Shown in pieces: positions 35,881-46,586 of a stretch of 64,000 bases of DNA. The stretch's first letter is position 1. Each line of letters starts with the position of its first letter. The DNA comes from Metellina segmentata (lineage: Eukaryota; Arthropoda; Arachnida; Araneae; Tetragnathidae): positions 142,928,171 to 142,992,170 of the forward strand of contig OX375872.1 of NCBI GenBank assembly GCA_947359465.1, written 5' to 3'. A program made the translations under genes and the position numbers. Below the pieces are notes generated by a model. It was given only the letters and a program-made list of their open reading frames with translations, searched no databases and was not told the origin of the DNA.

Positions 35881-36487
35881 TCCGATGCAAACAAAGTTGA
35901 GCGACAACGCTCGTTCCACCGTGCCCCAATTATTCAACTCCAAACTTAAAATATTCAACGCGGACTCAGATCCTCGCATGTGTTGAGCCTTGCTGGTGCA
36001 ACAGCACTATCAAGCTTGTCGTTATGTAATCAACCTGGTTGACGTTCCTGTAAAACTCCAGGGACAGCAGTGCACGAGCTACTCTACATGCCCTTGGATG
36101 CACGCACGAAATGCACTCGTACCGGGAATTATAGTAATGGAAACTCACAGCGGTGCATTTTCCAGATTAAATTCAGAAGCGGCTATTGAACTCTGCAATG
36201 AAGTGCTCACCTTGAGAACTTTCTAATTCCACTCAGGAACATCTTAGACGTTCTAAGCTTCGTCGGAAGAATTCGAAAAAGAGCAGTGGAATTTAAAAAG
36301 GTGTGTTTGTAATTATACTCGAAGACACAGGAGTATATAGAGACGGGTAATTTAATGAAATATATTTTTTGTTCCCGGAAAGAAATATTACGCATATGAA
36401 GGAAGCTAATTTAAGTCTGACGGTTCGTTGAACTTTGGAATTGATTTAGAAATGAAATGTGTTTTGTCTTTACATGTTGTAGGGATA
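35881..36487. other. Spacer with a GC-richer pocket
   Basis: 35940-36240 is less AT-rich and open on both strands (78 plus and 60 minus codons). No family, signal or splice structure is recognised. Confidence 0.4.
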
Positions 36488-37511
36488 GGTGGGGCACAGT
36501 GATACGCGTTTTTTATTTTTATCTGTGGCATCAAGATATGCATCTACATGAAGCAAACAAAGCCCTTAAAATGATCTTTGATCTCTTACATACATCTTAT
36601 ATATCATTAAAATTAAAAAGAGTAACATTTATTTTCCGTATTTAATGTTTTTGGGAGTGATGTAAATTGTAACACTGGTTTGGCTCGCTTCTTGAGAATT
36701 TCGTTCTTTTTATGGGTTTAGTGCATTTTTATTTTTCAATATTTCCTCTGTAATCATATTTTTAACTGGCGTATTAGTCAAGATCTAACATTTCACCCGT
36801 CATCTATATTTCGCATTTTTTCGCGGTGAGGCTTTAGGAAAAGACCTTACTTCTTAAGGAGACATAATTTTGTAAGCTTGTGAATGTTTCAAATGAATTA
36901 ACAAAAAAAAACCTGCTAATCATGTAAAGAAATACTGTAAACATCACATTAAAAGATATGAAAACCTATATAGAGGAAAAGTTTTAGGAAAAATTAACCA
37001 ATTTATTTATGTTATCATTCATATTTATATTTAAAAATCTTAAAATGAAAAATGCAGAGCTATAAGAGAAATTAAATTTACACTGTGAAACATATGCTTG
37101 TTTGTAATGTGTTAGTTGGACAAATTATATATGTAACAGTGTGCCCCATAACATTCTGTAACACTGTACCCCGTTTGACATAGATTATAACAAAAAAATT
37201 TTATGACTACATAATGTGAATTTAGATCCCATTTTAACTCAACAGAATCTAAGCACAATTAGTTTTACTAATAAAATATTATTCATTATAAAATAAGTAC
37301 CACTCATAAATTTTACTTTTAACATGCAATAATAGAGATTTGCTTACAGAAATGTAACTGATGATGCAAATTCGTCCAAAACACATGGACTTCAGCAAAA
37401 TAAGATGGCCAACAAAACTGTAAACAAATTGGAGCTAATTTTGCTACCACTTTAAAATGAAGTTCACTGTAACACTGTACCCCATGTAACATTGTGTGCT
37501 CCATTTTCACC
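36488..37511. mobile_element. DNA-transposon-like element with TA flanks
   Basis: The left end after TA (36486-36487) reads GGTGGGGCACAGTG. The right end before TA (37512-37513) reads, inverted, GGTGAAAATGGAGCACACAATG. Subterminal GTAACACTGTACCCC-type motifs occur near 37138, 37161 and 37471. TA flanks and a GGGGCACAGTG-type end suit the Tc1/mariner/pogo group. No transposase frame is readable, so it is non-autonomous or decayed. Confidence 0.55.
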
Positions 37512-37639
37512 TATATACGCAAATAATGCATTTTTCTTGTGAGGAAGCTTTTCGTATATTTTTAGTATTGCGGTTTCTTTTACGAAAGCAATCTTGAGAT
37601 CTTTTTTAAAAATATTTATTTAAATAAATTGTAGTATTG

Positions 37640-37735
37640 TTAATCTTCCCGGTGGTAGTCTTGGACGAGATATCTCGTCATCAAAAAGGCAGAGCAGATT
37701 TTGAAGCGCTATATAACTAGTCGTTAGAAAAATGT
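37640..37735. mobile_element. PAL1 element, truncated
   Basis: TTAATCTTCCCGGTGGTAGT start, exact palindrome at 37664-37679, one linker, then lost. Confidence 0.8.
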
Positions 37736-37883
37736 CCCAAATAAAAAATTGAAATAAATTGCAGTTTAATTCAATTCTTAAATCATAATATATAAATTTG
37801 TCTTTGAATGAATTACATTTCTAGTGCTTGTACCAATAATTAAAAGCTTTAAATTAGCAAATCAAACCAAATTTTAATACGTA

Positions 37884-38308
37884 TTAATCCTCCTGGTAGT
37901 TGTCTGTACGTGAAATCTCGTCTTTAGAAAACAGAACAGATCGTGATGGATGAGGTATCTAGTCCTTAGAAAAAACTGACCAGATTTTGATTTCGTCATC
38001 ATCATCATCTGGATTATGAAGTATCTCGTCATTAGAACAATCATCAGATATTGAGATGTAGGAGAAATATTTGGTAATTAACTAAATCGATCAGCCCTTG
38101 ATGGACGAGATGTCTTGTTATTATGAAAATTGTTGAGATCTTGATAGATGAGGTATCTCAACTTTAGAAATATTAGTCAGATCTTGATGGACGAGATATC
38201 ACGTCATTAGTAAAATTAGTCAGATCTTGACGGACGAGATATCTCGTTATTATCAAAATTGCTGAGATCTTGATGGACGAGATATCTCGTCGAAATCATT
38301 TGGTTTGC
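37884..38308. mobile_element. PAL1 element, long copy
   Basis: TTAATCCTCCTGGTAGTTGT start. It has about eight units, including an exact palindrome at 38276-38291 and near-exact ones at about 38197 and 38233. The end reads CGAAATCATTTGG. Confidence 0.85.
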
Positions 38309-38510
38309 TACACTTTGAGCACGTGTGTGCGTACTTTAGTTTATCTGTTTTGGATTGACAGGTAGATAGTTGGATTAGGTTTTATGACTTGATAAGGGCC
38401 ACCTAGTGCGCCAGCAATCTACGAGATGTAAAGAATAAGGTAGACGGCTCTCTGTTGTGTTTCACTTTTCTGTGTCAGTTTAGTTCTATTTAGTGTGTAT
38501 ATGTTCATGT

Positions 38511-39094
38511 GGTACAGCTGCAGTCTACGTTTATAGCGGTGGCAACGGCCTTGGTGATTTTTTGGCGCACTTCTAGCAGCGAGTTACGGTAGGTTAAGGT
38601 AACCCATCTGTATTTACGGTTATTGCGGTTTTCATGGCAACCTCGGCAAACGGAAAGTTTAAATTTTAATTTTGATTGTTCTAGAAAGTTCTTTCAACAT
38701 CCGTTAAACTTGTTTGATTTCATTGGTACGTTTGAAATTTGTTCTTTGATTCCATTGGTTTATTTAATGATTTTTCGCCAGTTGTGAAATTTTCTTTCAT
38801 TATTAATGTTTTCACGGTACAGTTCTGACGTATCAGGTTCTATTATTTCTTGCATTCCGTTAAAACTAATTACTTTCTTTTGTAAAAAAATTCTGTTTAA
38901 GCTTATTACTTTTAGTGGACGTTTTAAAAAATATATTCTTCAAAACGTTCACAAATATGTTTTGAGGCTTTTATTTTCCGTTGTAAAAAGAAAAAGATTT
39001 TTGAAATAATTATTTCTTTAGCGACATTAGAAATGCGTCAAGAAAAATCTCCAAGGCCGTTGCCACCGCTATAAACGTAGACTGCAGCTGTACC
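38511..39094. mobile_element. Element with long terminal inverted repeats
   Basis: The first 45 bp (GGTACAGCTGCAGTC... to ...CAACGGCCTTGG) are repeated perfectly inverted at 39050-39094, and weaker similarity extends to about 75 bp. The ends sit in GGTACAG/CTGTACC, so either TA or GTAC could be the target duplication. The 430-bp interior is AT-rich with no transposase. This is a non-autonomous (MITE-like) element. The spacer 38309-38510 shows nothing. Confidence 0.9.
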
Positions 39095-39106
39095 GTCCAT
39101 TTACTT

Positions 39107-39165
39107 GATTTCATGACGGACGCTTATAACCCGTTGTGTTGTTCCAGTATGACGTTATTCAAACC
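39107..39165 (+). mobile_element. SINE1 3' fragment
   Basis: 'Cgcttataacccgttgtgtt' and 'ccagtatgacgtta' match the SINE1 3' end. Confidence 0.6.
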
Positions 39166-39329
39166 CACCACTTACTTGACTTTGTTTAGCGCAGCTTGAC
39201 CAAATGTGATCATAAAACCCGAAACAACCTACCGTGAAAAAATGAAATACCTGCACCAAACGAGAGAGAAAATAAATTCCAATGTAAGTATATTTAAGAA
39301 ATCAGATTTACCCTTCAGGTGGTTGGTTG

Positions 39330-39411
39330 TTTTAATAGGGCATCTAGTAACTAGACAAACTGACCAGGTCTTGATGGACGAGATATCTCGTCAAACCACT
39401 TGGAGGATTAA
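39330..39411. mobile_element. PAL1 element, short
   Basis: One linker (GACCAGGTCTTGATG), exact palindrome at 39377-39392, and an AAACCACTTGGAGGATTAAC end. The left end is degraded. Confidence 0.75.
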
Positions 39412-39766
39412 CACACACACACACAACCGAACCAATATTAAAAACATTACAAAGCTGCAACGATAAGATATAGACCTTGAGTCAACCTATTTTTGAATTG
39501 TTGTGAATGGTCATTAGGAGAATTGGTGTCATAGGCAAAAACATGAATGACGATCTCCCTGGATGATTTCCAACTGCCAACTCCTTATCACAACTACAGC
39601 GTACAGCACAGAATAAAAGTGGGCCAATAAACTTGGAATCAGAGTCCATGCTAGAGACGTCAAATATGGAAACTATTTGTTTACCTTCCAGTTTATCACC
39701 TTACTTATAAAATAGATTCGTCCAAAACCAAGTGACTCGACTGCCTTATCTAAGAAGACAGACAAG
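39412..39766. other. Unassigned spacer
   Basis: Starts with a short (AC)n; nothing else is recognised. Confidence 0.5.
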
Positions 39767-39768
39767 TA

Positions 39769-40405
39769 CTGGGTGTCCATTAAATTTCTTTACAATTTCA
39801 AAAATTTATTACAAAGGCAAATGCAAAGACAGGTAAGTGGAAATTATTGCAAAGTAAGACATATGTATTTAAGTTTTTTTTTGCCTCATTTAATACACCT
39901 CTATTGGGCATCAATGGTTGCACGAAGCACATCAAGACGATACTCGATTTTTGCCATGTTTGCTGTAGCATATCCTCATCAATGGTGGCATTGGTATGGC
40001 AATGGCAATGGCATTCATGATATCTTTAACACAACCCCATAGAATGAAGTTGACGGGAGTGATATCTAGTGAACGAGGTGGCCATAGAATTGGGCCACCC
40101 CTTCCCATCCTACCAATGTGGGGGTCTATCGAACAAAACTGCAAGACATCACAAATCTAAAACAGAGGATCTCTGATGCCATTTCCACCTTTGATGAGGC
40201 AATGCTACAACGGACTTGGCAAGAAATCGATTACCGTCTTTATGTGCTTTGTACAACTAATGGTGTCCATATAAAGAAGTTTTAAATTAGGCCAAAATAT
40301 CATAAATATATACATCTCAGTTTCTAATAATTTCCACTTATCTGTCTTTTCATTTGCCTTTGTAATAAACATTTGAAATTTTAAAGAGCCTTTATGGACA
40401 CCCGA
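39769..40405. mobile_element. mariner-like element with TIRs and scrambled transposase fragments
   Basis: TA at 39767-39768 and 40406-40407 flank ends CTGGGTGTCCAT and, inverted, TCGGGTGTCCAT. TIR similarity runs about 85 bp ('ttattacaaaggcaaatg', 'aagtggaaattatt'). The minus strand (about 40130-39980) encodes GRGGPILWPPRSLDITPVNF and ILWGCVKD, the mariner third-Asp block with D changed to N. The plus strand (about 40138-40275) encodes a mariner C-terminus (LQRTWQEIDYRLYV). The two parts are in opposite orientation, so the interior has been inverted and most of the gene lost. Confidence 0.85.
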
Positions 40406-40509
40406 TATATAAGACGGAAACTGCTTACCACTGTTTTGTGTACTTTTATCCGTATTATCCGAGTTTGATGTGACCTCGAACAATATTGCTTCTTACAATC
40501 GAGGGTCTA

Positions 40510-41110
40510 GTGCATTTGCAGTTAAATTTTCATAAAATACATTTAACGTGTCATTTAACGGGTAAATTTTAATTTAACACATAATGTATATGTTCCTTCT
40601 TTTACTGGTTTAAACTGCTATCCGTTCAATGACTCTAGTTATCAATACGAGGTGTGTTTGTTTAACTTCAAGGTCGTATTAACAATATGAATTTAGAAAT
40701 ACGCGATGTGTTCTTTTTCTTTCAGATAATAGTTTTAGTTAAATGCATTTAGTATTTCATTTTAAACGTATATTCCAATTTTAGATAATGCGTTAATTCT
40801 TTCTTTTACTGGTTAAAATGTTCACTAGTTCAATGATTCCGGTTACATGTCACACGTGTGTTTGTTTATACTTAACAAGCGTGTTAAAGATTAGAATTTA
40901 GAAGCATGCAGTGTTGATTTTCTTTCTTTAGAATGCATTTTTACTGAAATATATTTAGAATTTCATTTATTTTTGCATCAAGCATTTATTCCTTTCTTTT
41001 ACCGATTAAAACGTTCCCGGTATTTTATCAGACGTGTCTTATCATTATATAACAAAATCGCGTTAAAGATAAGAACTTAGAAACATCGGTGTCCTCTTTT
41101 ATTCCTTTCC
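40510..41110 (+). repeat. Satellite-like array, unit about 190-203 bp
   Basis: 'Ctttcttttactggttaaaa' recurs near 40596, 40800 and 40992, with 'acacgtgtgtttgtttata' and 'gcgtgttaaagat' in each unit. Confidence 0.8.
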
Positions 41111-41489
41111 GATGTAATTTTATGTAGAAAGATATGGTTTATAATATGCACACTAGTAATGGAATTCGCAGACAAAGCAAAAGAGTTTATTGAAAGTGGA
41201 AAAATTTATTCAAACAGCCAGTAAGTATTTTGTTCGTTTGGTTTCTCTTATATTTTTAACAGTAGCATCTGGCTACAGTGCTACTATTCAAACATACGTC
41301 AGGAAATATTTTCTATTCTTATACATTCCATACCGGATTTTTCTTTCCATTAAAATAATATAATTTCTCTAAGTGTACTGCGAGGCAATAAACTAAATAA
41401 AATCAAAATAGAAAAGTGTAGTGTGTAGTCATAATTTTATCTGATTTAGCTCTATGAGCACCACATGATTTATTCAGATTATATTATAA
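41111..41489. other. Unassigned AT-rich spacer
   Basis: No gene or repeat unit recognised. Confidence 0.5.
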
Positions 41490-41831
41490 GAAAAGAAACG
41501 ATAGAATATTTTCGAGGAATTCTCTTATAAAGAAAGGCGCAGTAAATTCATTTGAAATAATTATATTACAAGGAAAACATTAATAAAATAGTGTGCCAAG
41601 GTACTCTATTCTAAGTAAAATACCACTAGAATCAATTCAATTTATTATATTCTAACGAAAGTACCAATTCAACTGTCCCAAAGGATTTTATTCTAATACA
41701 AGGATCAACAGAGTATTTTAAAATGTTTCGATTCTATGAAAAGGACCAATAAAAATCTTTCCAAATTATTCTATTCAACAGAATGAATCTATAGAATAGT
41801 TCCAAAGGATTCAATTGCCAGTAAAGCGTCA

Positions 41832-41867
<36 letters not shown>

Positions 41868-42200
41868 TCTTTCCAAAGAATTATATTCTTAAAAATTCAC
41901 GTAAACCCGCTGTAAAAGATTCAATTCTAAGGAACGGATCAGTACAATCTTTCCAAAGAAAGATTTCACAGAACGGGCCAATAGGATCATTTCAAAAAAT
42001 TATATTCCAAGGAAAGTATCACAAGAATCGTCACAAAAGTGTTGTATTCTAAGAAAAAGGCCAACAGAATCTTTCTAAATGCTGAAAGAATCCATGGACT
42101 TTTTAGAATGATGATGGTTATTCTAACCTTATGTATGTTGTTGGTTAATAGCAATGCTGAACTACTAGGGAATCTGAAATGGCTCAGAAGGTTAAAAACA
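41490..42200 (+). mobile_element. PAL2 element, longest copy
   Basis: About twelve units of the AATCTTTCCAAAGAATTATA / TCTAAGGAAAGGACCAA type. The right terminus reads CTCAGAAGGTTAA (about 42184-42196). The left terminus is not sharp. Confidence 0.75.
41834..41865. repeat. (GA)16 microsatellite
   Basis: Lies inside a PAL2 unit. Confidence 0.95.
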
Positions 42201-42529
42201 CTAATTCCTCGACATTGACAAAAAACGAAAACACCGTGCTTTGCAATCCTGGAAATAATCTAACGCAGCCAGATTGTGGTGGATGCGCTTGAAAGCTGTA
42301 AGCAAAATTACATCACGCTCTCAGATAATTAACGCAAAAAACAAGATTGTTGGTAATTAACCTCAACCAGACACCATTTGCCCTTCATTTTCTGTTTCTT
42401 TGTACGGAAGAGGTTTTTTTCTCCCCTTTCTTTCCTCGCTTCTTTTCCGCTTGCTCTTGTTGGCATCATTACGCTTATGAGGGACTTCTTAAAATATTTT
42501 TATCTGCCTATTTTTCTCTCCGGCAGACT

Positions 42530-43140
42530 TATCTGCGACAGTCGCTATTTTTTGGTTTCTCGGTTTCCGAGGCAAAGTTGAGCAGATAAACTAATTATGT
42601 TTAATGTGTTGCTACATTTGGAACATGATGCGTAAGGCCCAGCTTCGTAGTAAATACTGTTGAATAGTCAAACTATGCAACCTAATATGGAACCAATCTA
42701 GTTGCATTTTCATGCTTGTTTGAGTCTCCAATTTTCTGTTCATCGATTTATGGTATTCTTAGTAAGTAGTGTTGCTTCTTAGTCAAACTACATTAACTTA
42801 CTCGGAATCTATGTAATTGCGTTGATATCTTATCTGCGAAAGTCTCCATTTATCTGTTCTCTGTTTTCGCGGCATTGTTGATTAGGTAAACTACTCATTA
42901 ATGTGCTGCTACATTTGGAACATGATGCGTTGACGTCTCAGTAACTCGTGATGATGCGCCAAACTATATAAACTAACTTATAATTGATATATTTGCATTT
43001 GGATGCTTATCTGCTTGTCTGTATTTGTTTTATTCTCGGTTTCCGAAGGAATGGTAAGCAAATAAACTAAATATTAAAGTTTCATTATATTTGGAACATG
43101 ATGCGTTGACAACATTTCTGCTCAAAATATTTTGGTGATT
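42530..43140 (+). repeat. Diverged repeat units
   Basis: 'Ctacatttggaacatgatgcg' occurs near 42612, 42909 and 43087, preceded by 'ctcggtttccgaggca'-type strings. One more unit stands alone at about 47885-47985. The spacer 42201-42529 holds two overlapping plus frames (from 42347 and 42378) without a recognised family. Confidence 0.75.
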
Positions 43141-43162
43141 ATCTCAAATCTATGTAATTATG

Positions 43163-43494
43163 GCCGACCAACCGGTATAGTGGTTAAGGTGTTAGCCTCT
43201 AGATTGGAAGGTTCCTGGTTCGAATCCGGGTTCGGGCATGGATGTTTGTAAACGTATGGTGTAGAGGCGGCTGGTGCACCTTAAATCTGTCGTGGCCGAA
43301 AGTCCTCACGTTGGGTTGGCGTGGAAGTTTGGAGAGTGGGGTGCCAGCTCAGGTGTTGCTTCGTCATCTGACCGTGGTTCAAAATTACGAAGTTTTGTCC
43401 TCGGATCTTTCCCTTAAGGGACTGATCCCGGACCGTCGTCAATAGCCCGTTGTGTTGCTCTAGTACGACGTTAACTAAAAATTACCAAATTTAC
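43163..43494 (+). mobile_element. SINE1, complete, with perfect target duplication
   Basis: A 332-bp copy starting GCCGACCAACCGGTATAGTG. The A-box region is TGGTTAAGGTGTTAGCCT (43181-43198) and the B-box GGTTCGAATCC lies near 43219. It ends in AAAATTACCAAATTTAC. The 13-bp direct repeat CTATGTAATTATG at 43150-43162 and 43495-43507 is perfect, so this is probably a young insertion. It is the reference for all SINE1 fragments here. Confidence 0.97.
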
Positions 43495-43882
43495 CTATGT
43501 AATTATGACCCTCTAAATGCAAAAAAAACTAAAATTCCAGCAATTTGTGATTTAGTTTTAAAATTACAGCCCGTCCTCATTTGAGGAAGCTGGGCGTTCC
43601 GGTGAAAAAAAAAATTCAGTGAAGTCAGAAAATTTGAAAACTGTATGTAATAGATGTAAAAACGGACTAGTTACAGTATTTTATTAAATTTTAAGATAAA
43701 ATTAATTTTAAACTGTTATTTATTTAAGATTTAATAACAATTTATCTCAAACGAAGTAATGTTCAACGTTACAATTTCAATTTTGTGCGAACTATGACAG
43801 TTCATAAAAATAACAGTTTTTTATTCATAATGATGGAGAACAAGATGCACATATATGATACATAAACCAAATATATCCAAAT

Positions 43883-44116
43883 TTACATAAGATATGTATC
43901 AATTCTTTGGTTTGGTATGATATATGGGGAAACAAGGAATGCAGGAATAATATGTTCAGAATTTGTTGTCAAAGTAACTGTCCATCTGACTGTTAAAAGT
44001 TCATTTTCATTATCAAATTTATGCTCATAAACCCTCTTGTTTCTTTTTCTATATCTTTCCGACATCTCAGAGGACATCTTGCTATTCTGTTGTCTCTTAT
44101 AGTGCCACAATTTCAA
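43883..44116 (-). pseudogene. piggyBac transposase, middle fragment
   Basis: KFDNENELLTVRW and LTTNSEHIIP resemble the piggyBac/PGBD stretch that lies between the second and third catalytic Asp (family form DxNxxxxxVRWxDNxVVTxxTN). The next conserved block is absent and the frame ends in a stop. It lies just behind the N-terminal fragment, so the part between them has been deleted. Confidence 0.6.
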
Positions 44117-44131
44117 TTTTTGAACACAATT

Positions 44132-44362
44132 CTAGTCACAGAGTTTAGTTTCAGAGGAATTAGGATCTTCGGAAAATTCGATTTCAGCTGTTCCTGCAAT
44201 ATCACGTACTTCAGCTAAAGCTGTATTTTCATCGTCACGATCCTCTTCATCAGTAAGCTCATCTACGTTTGGTGGAATTCCGATGATGTCAGTTTCAATT
44301 TGTTCGGAAAATAAATATTCATTAGCTTCAGCAATCGTTAAGAATCTCTCTCTACGAGCCAT
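44132..44362 (-). pseudogene. piggyBac transposase, N-terminal fragment
   Basis: 76 codons starting MARRERFLTIAEANEYLF, followed by IPPNVDELTDEEDRDDEN and DIAGTAEIEF. This acidic N-terminal region is typical of PGBD-like transposases in animals. A stop follows at TKLCD. The ATG lies about 490 bp inside the right TTAA end, a normal position for the family. Confidence 0.8.
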
Positions 44363-44937
44363 TATAATTACTAATACTTTGTTTTGTTTTAGGAAAGTAA
44401 TGACTATTCACCACATAAAAGTCGAAAGAATTTTTATTTAATTAGTACACGAAAAAATACAAAAATTGTAATGACTCGTGAAATTAGTATAAAAGTTGGC
44501 TGTAATGCCCAGCGTCCTCAATTGAGGACAGCAAAATTGGATGTCATTTTTAAAAACGAAATTTTTTTCAAAAGAAATTAATTTTTTATTATAAGTTTAT
44601 ATAGTACTCTAATTTAAAATACTACTAAAAATAAAATGTTTTACCTAGAATTTAGGCGATGTTGCTAAACATAAAGCAAATGTAAGCGTGAGACATGAAA
44701 AAACATGAAATGGCGATCCATATCACGGAGTTCTAAACAACCGCATATACTTGGTAATACCATATACCGTCGTGTAGAACATACAATCGATTACGGAAAA
44801 TATAACGGTTCTATACACTATTTTATCCACTGTCCTCAAATGAGGACGATGGGCGTTAATGGGTTACTTTTTTATACGTGGTTGCTCAACACCAATTAGA
44901 TTGAATGTCAAACGTTGGCAAAACAGTAATAAACTAC

Positions 44938-45234
44938 ATTTCAACTCCTCGTGATTTCGTCAAGATATCTTGTCTTTCCATTAAGAACTTACCAATTTCG
45001 CTACTGACCAGATCAAGATCTGGCCAGGTTTCTTCTAGTGACGATATATCTTGTCTATCAAGATCTGGTCAGTCGTTTTCTAATAATGAGTTATATCGCC
45101 CATCTGGTCAGTTTTCTTCTTCGAGATATCTGGTCAGTTCGCATCTAAGGACGAGATGAGTTGTGCATGAAGATCTGTTAATGTTTTGCAAATCACGCGA
45201 TGACTCGTGGTCAACACAACCACCAGAAGGTTAA
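44938..45234. mobile_element. PAL1 element
   Basis: AACTCCTCGTGATTTCGTC start and AACACAACCACCAGAAGGTTAA end. It has about five units with GATCAAGATCTGG linkers. Confidence 0.8.
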
Positions 45235-45401
45235 AGATCTCTAAGGACCCTAAAGTAACCCCTTTATCATCATGATATTAACAATTTTGTTTAATGACGA
45301 CTTAGCTTGCATAAATAATACCTGTCTTGTTCGTTAAATTCTATGAACCTTTTTTTGATGTTGAGGTGATCAAGATCAGATCACCATTCAATATTAGTCC
45401 A

Positions 45402-45592
45402 ACAGAATCATTCAATCTGAATCTAATGAATTCATTCAATCTCAATCTAATGAAATCATTCAATCTCAATCTAATGAAATCATTCAATCTGAATCTAATG
45501 AAATCATTCAATCTCAATCTAATTAAATCATTCAATCTCAATCTAATGAAATCATTCAATCTCAATCTAATAAGAAACAATCTGAATCCAAT
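45402..45592 (+). repeat. 24-bp minisatellite
   Basis: About eight copies of ATTCAATCTCAATCTAATGA plus AATC. Because 24 is a multiple of three, both strands stay open (repeated KSFNLNLM on plus, RLNDFIRL on minus). No gene context, so both frames are taken as artefacts. Confidence 0.95.
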
Positions 45593-45655
45593 AGACATTG
45601 ACTAACTTAAATTCGGGTGCATTGAAGTAAAACGCTCTGGAGTGTGAAATATATG

Positions 45656-45880
45656 AAACCCCCTCCAAAAGGTTTCGACGAGATATCTCGGCATCAAGAT
45701 ATTGACAGTTGTTTTGTGATGACGAGATCAAGATCTGTTCAGTCTTTCTAATGGTGAGATATATCTCGTCCATCAAAATCTGTTCAGTCTTTCTAATTAT
45801 GAGATATCTCGTCCTTCAAAATCTCATCACTCTCCTTAGTGACGTGATAACTCGTCAAGACAACTACCAGGAGCTGTAAC
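45656..45880. mobile_element. PAL1 element
   Basis: AAACCCCCTCCAAAAGGTTTC start, GACGAGATATCTCGGC, four units, and a GACAACTACCAGGAGCTGTAA end. Confidence 0.85.
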
Positions 45881-45961
45881 TGCCAAACGTCACTAAAATG
45901 GTGTCACAGTGTTTCAATGAAACACGCGAGTGCATTTAAGTAACAGCAACTAAAATCTTCG

Positions 45962-46050
45962 CCTTCCGTCTGGTTTGTTTACTTACATTGAAAATCCCTC
46001 TCATAAAATAAGTTATGAGAGGAATTTTCAGCGTAAACAAACCAGAAAGG
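45962..46050. repeat. Inverted repeat able to form a long hairpin
   Basis: The left arm (45962-46005) contains CTGGTTTGTTTAC and TGAAAATCCCTCTCATAA. The right arm (46013-46050) is its inverse (TTATGAGAGGAATTTTCA, GTAAACAAACCAG), with a 7-bp loop and a 4-bp extra piece in the left arm. A single-arm relative lies near 9690-9740. Confidence 0.85.
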
Positions 46051-46427
46051 TTTTAAAAATTGTTTTAACCAAAAATCATGAAGACAATTTATAGTATGAA
46101 CTTTTAGAAGTTAATTAATGTCAAAATGAAGTGATTTGTTAAACAATATTTTAATATATATCTATTTGTCCCAACGTCAAAATTTTAACATTTTAAAATT
46201 ATAATAAAAAAAAAATTAAGTTTTGAAAACATAAAATGGTTATTATAATTACAAAATACAATGTTTTCGTGCAGAAAAAGAATTTAAGTTTTTTGAGTCC
46301 CGGACCCCTTTAAGAGTTTAAAAATATACATACCTTCAGATTTACTGTGCAGAGTTATTTATCAATTATTACGTCCATATTTATTGTAAATTGTCGTTGT
46401 CGTGCACTAAATCCAAGTATAGACTAT
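46051..46427. other. Unassigned AT-rich spacer
   Basis: No gene or repeat recognised. Confidence 0.5.
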
Positions 46428-46440
46428 TCTTAATATTCAC

Positions 46441-46554
46441 GTCATCTGACCGTGGTTCAAAATTACGAGGTGTTGTCCTCGGATCTTTCCCTCAAGGGAC
46501 AGATCCCGGACCGTCGTCAATAGCCCGTTGTGTTGCTCTAGTACGACGTTAACT
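46441..46554 (+). mobile_element. SINE1 3' part, first tandem copy
   Basis: 5'-truncated at GTCATCTGACCGTGG and runs to GACGTTAACTAAA. It is preceded by TCTTAATATTCAC (46428-46440). It lost the ATTACC tail at the junction with the next unit. Confidence 0.9.
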
Positions 46555-46586
46555 AAATCAAAGTATAGACTATTCTTAATATTCAC

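Larger units (their letters stand above)
43562..44855 (-). mobile_element. piggyBac-type relic, internally deleted
   Basis: TTAA lies at 43558-43561 and 44856-44859. The right end, read inward on the minus strand, is TTAACGCCCATCGTCCTCAT. 16-bp palindromes of the type GTCCTCAATTGAGGAC occur at 43573-43588 (one base off), 44514-44529 (exact) and 44832-44847 (imperfect centre). Two transposase fragments lie on the minus strand. The segments with the three catalytic Asp residues are gone, so it cannot move by itself. Confidence 0.8.

Noticed and set aside
35990..36226. 78-codon plus frame in a GC-richer pocket
   Set aside because: Composition is protein-like but frames are open on both strands and nothing is recognised; left as a spacer remark.
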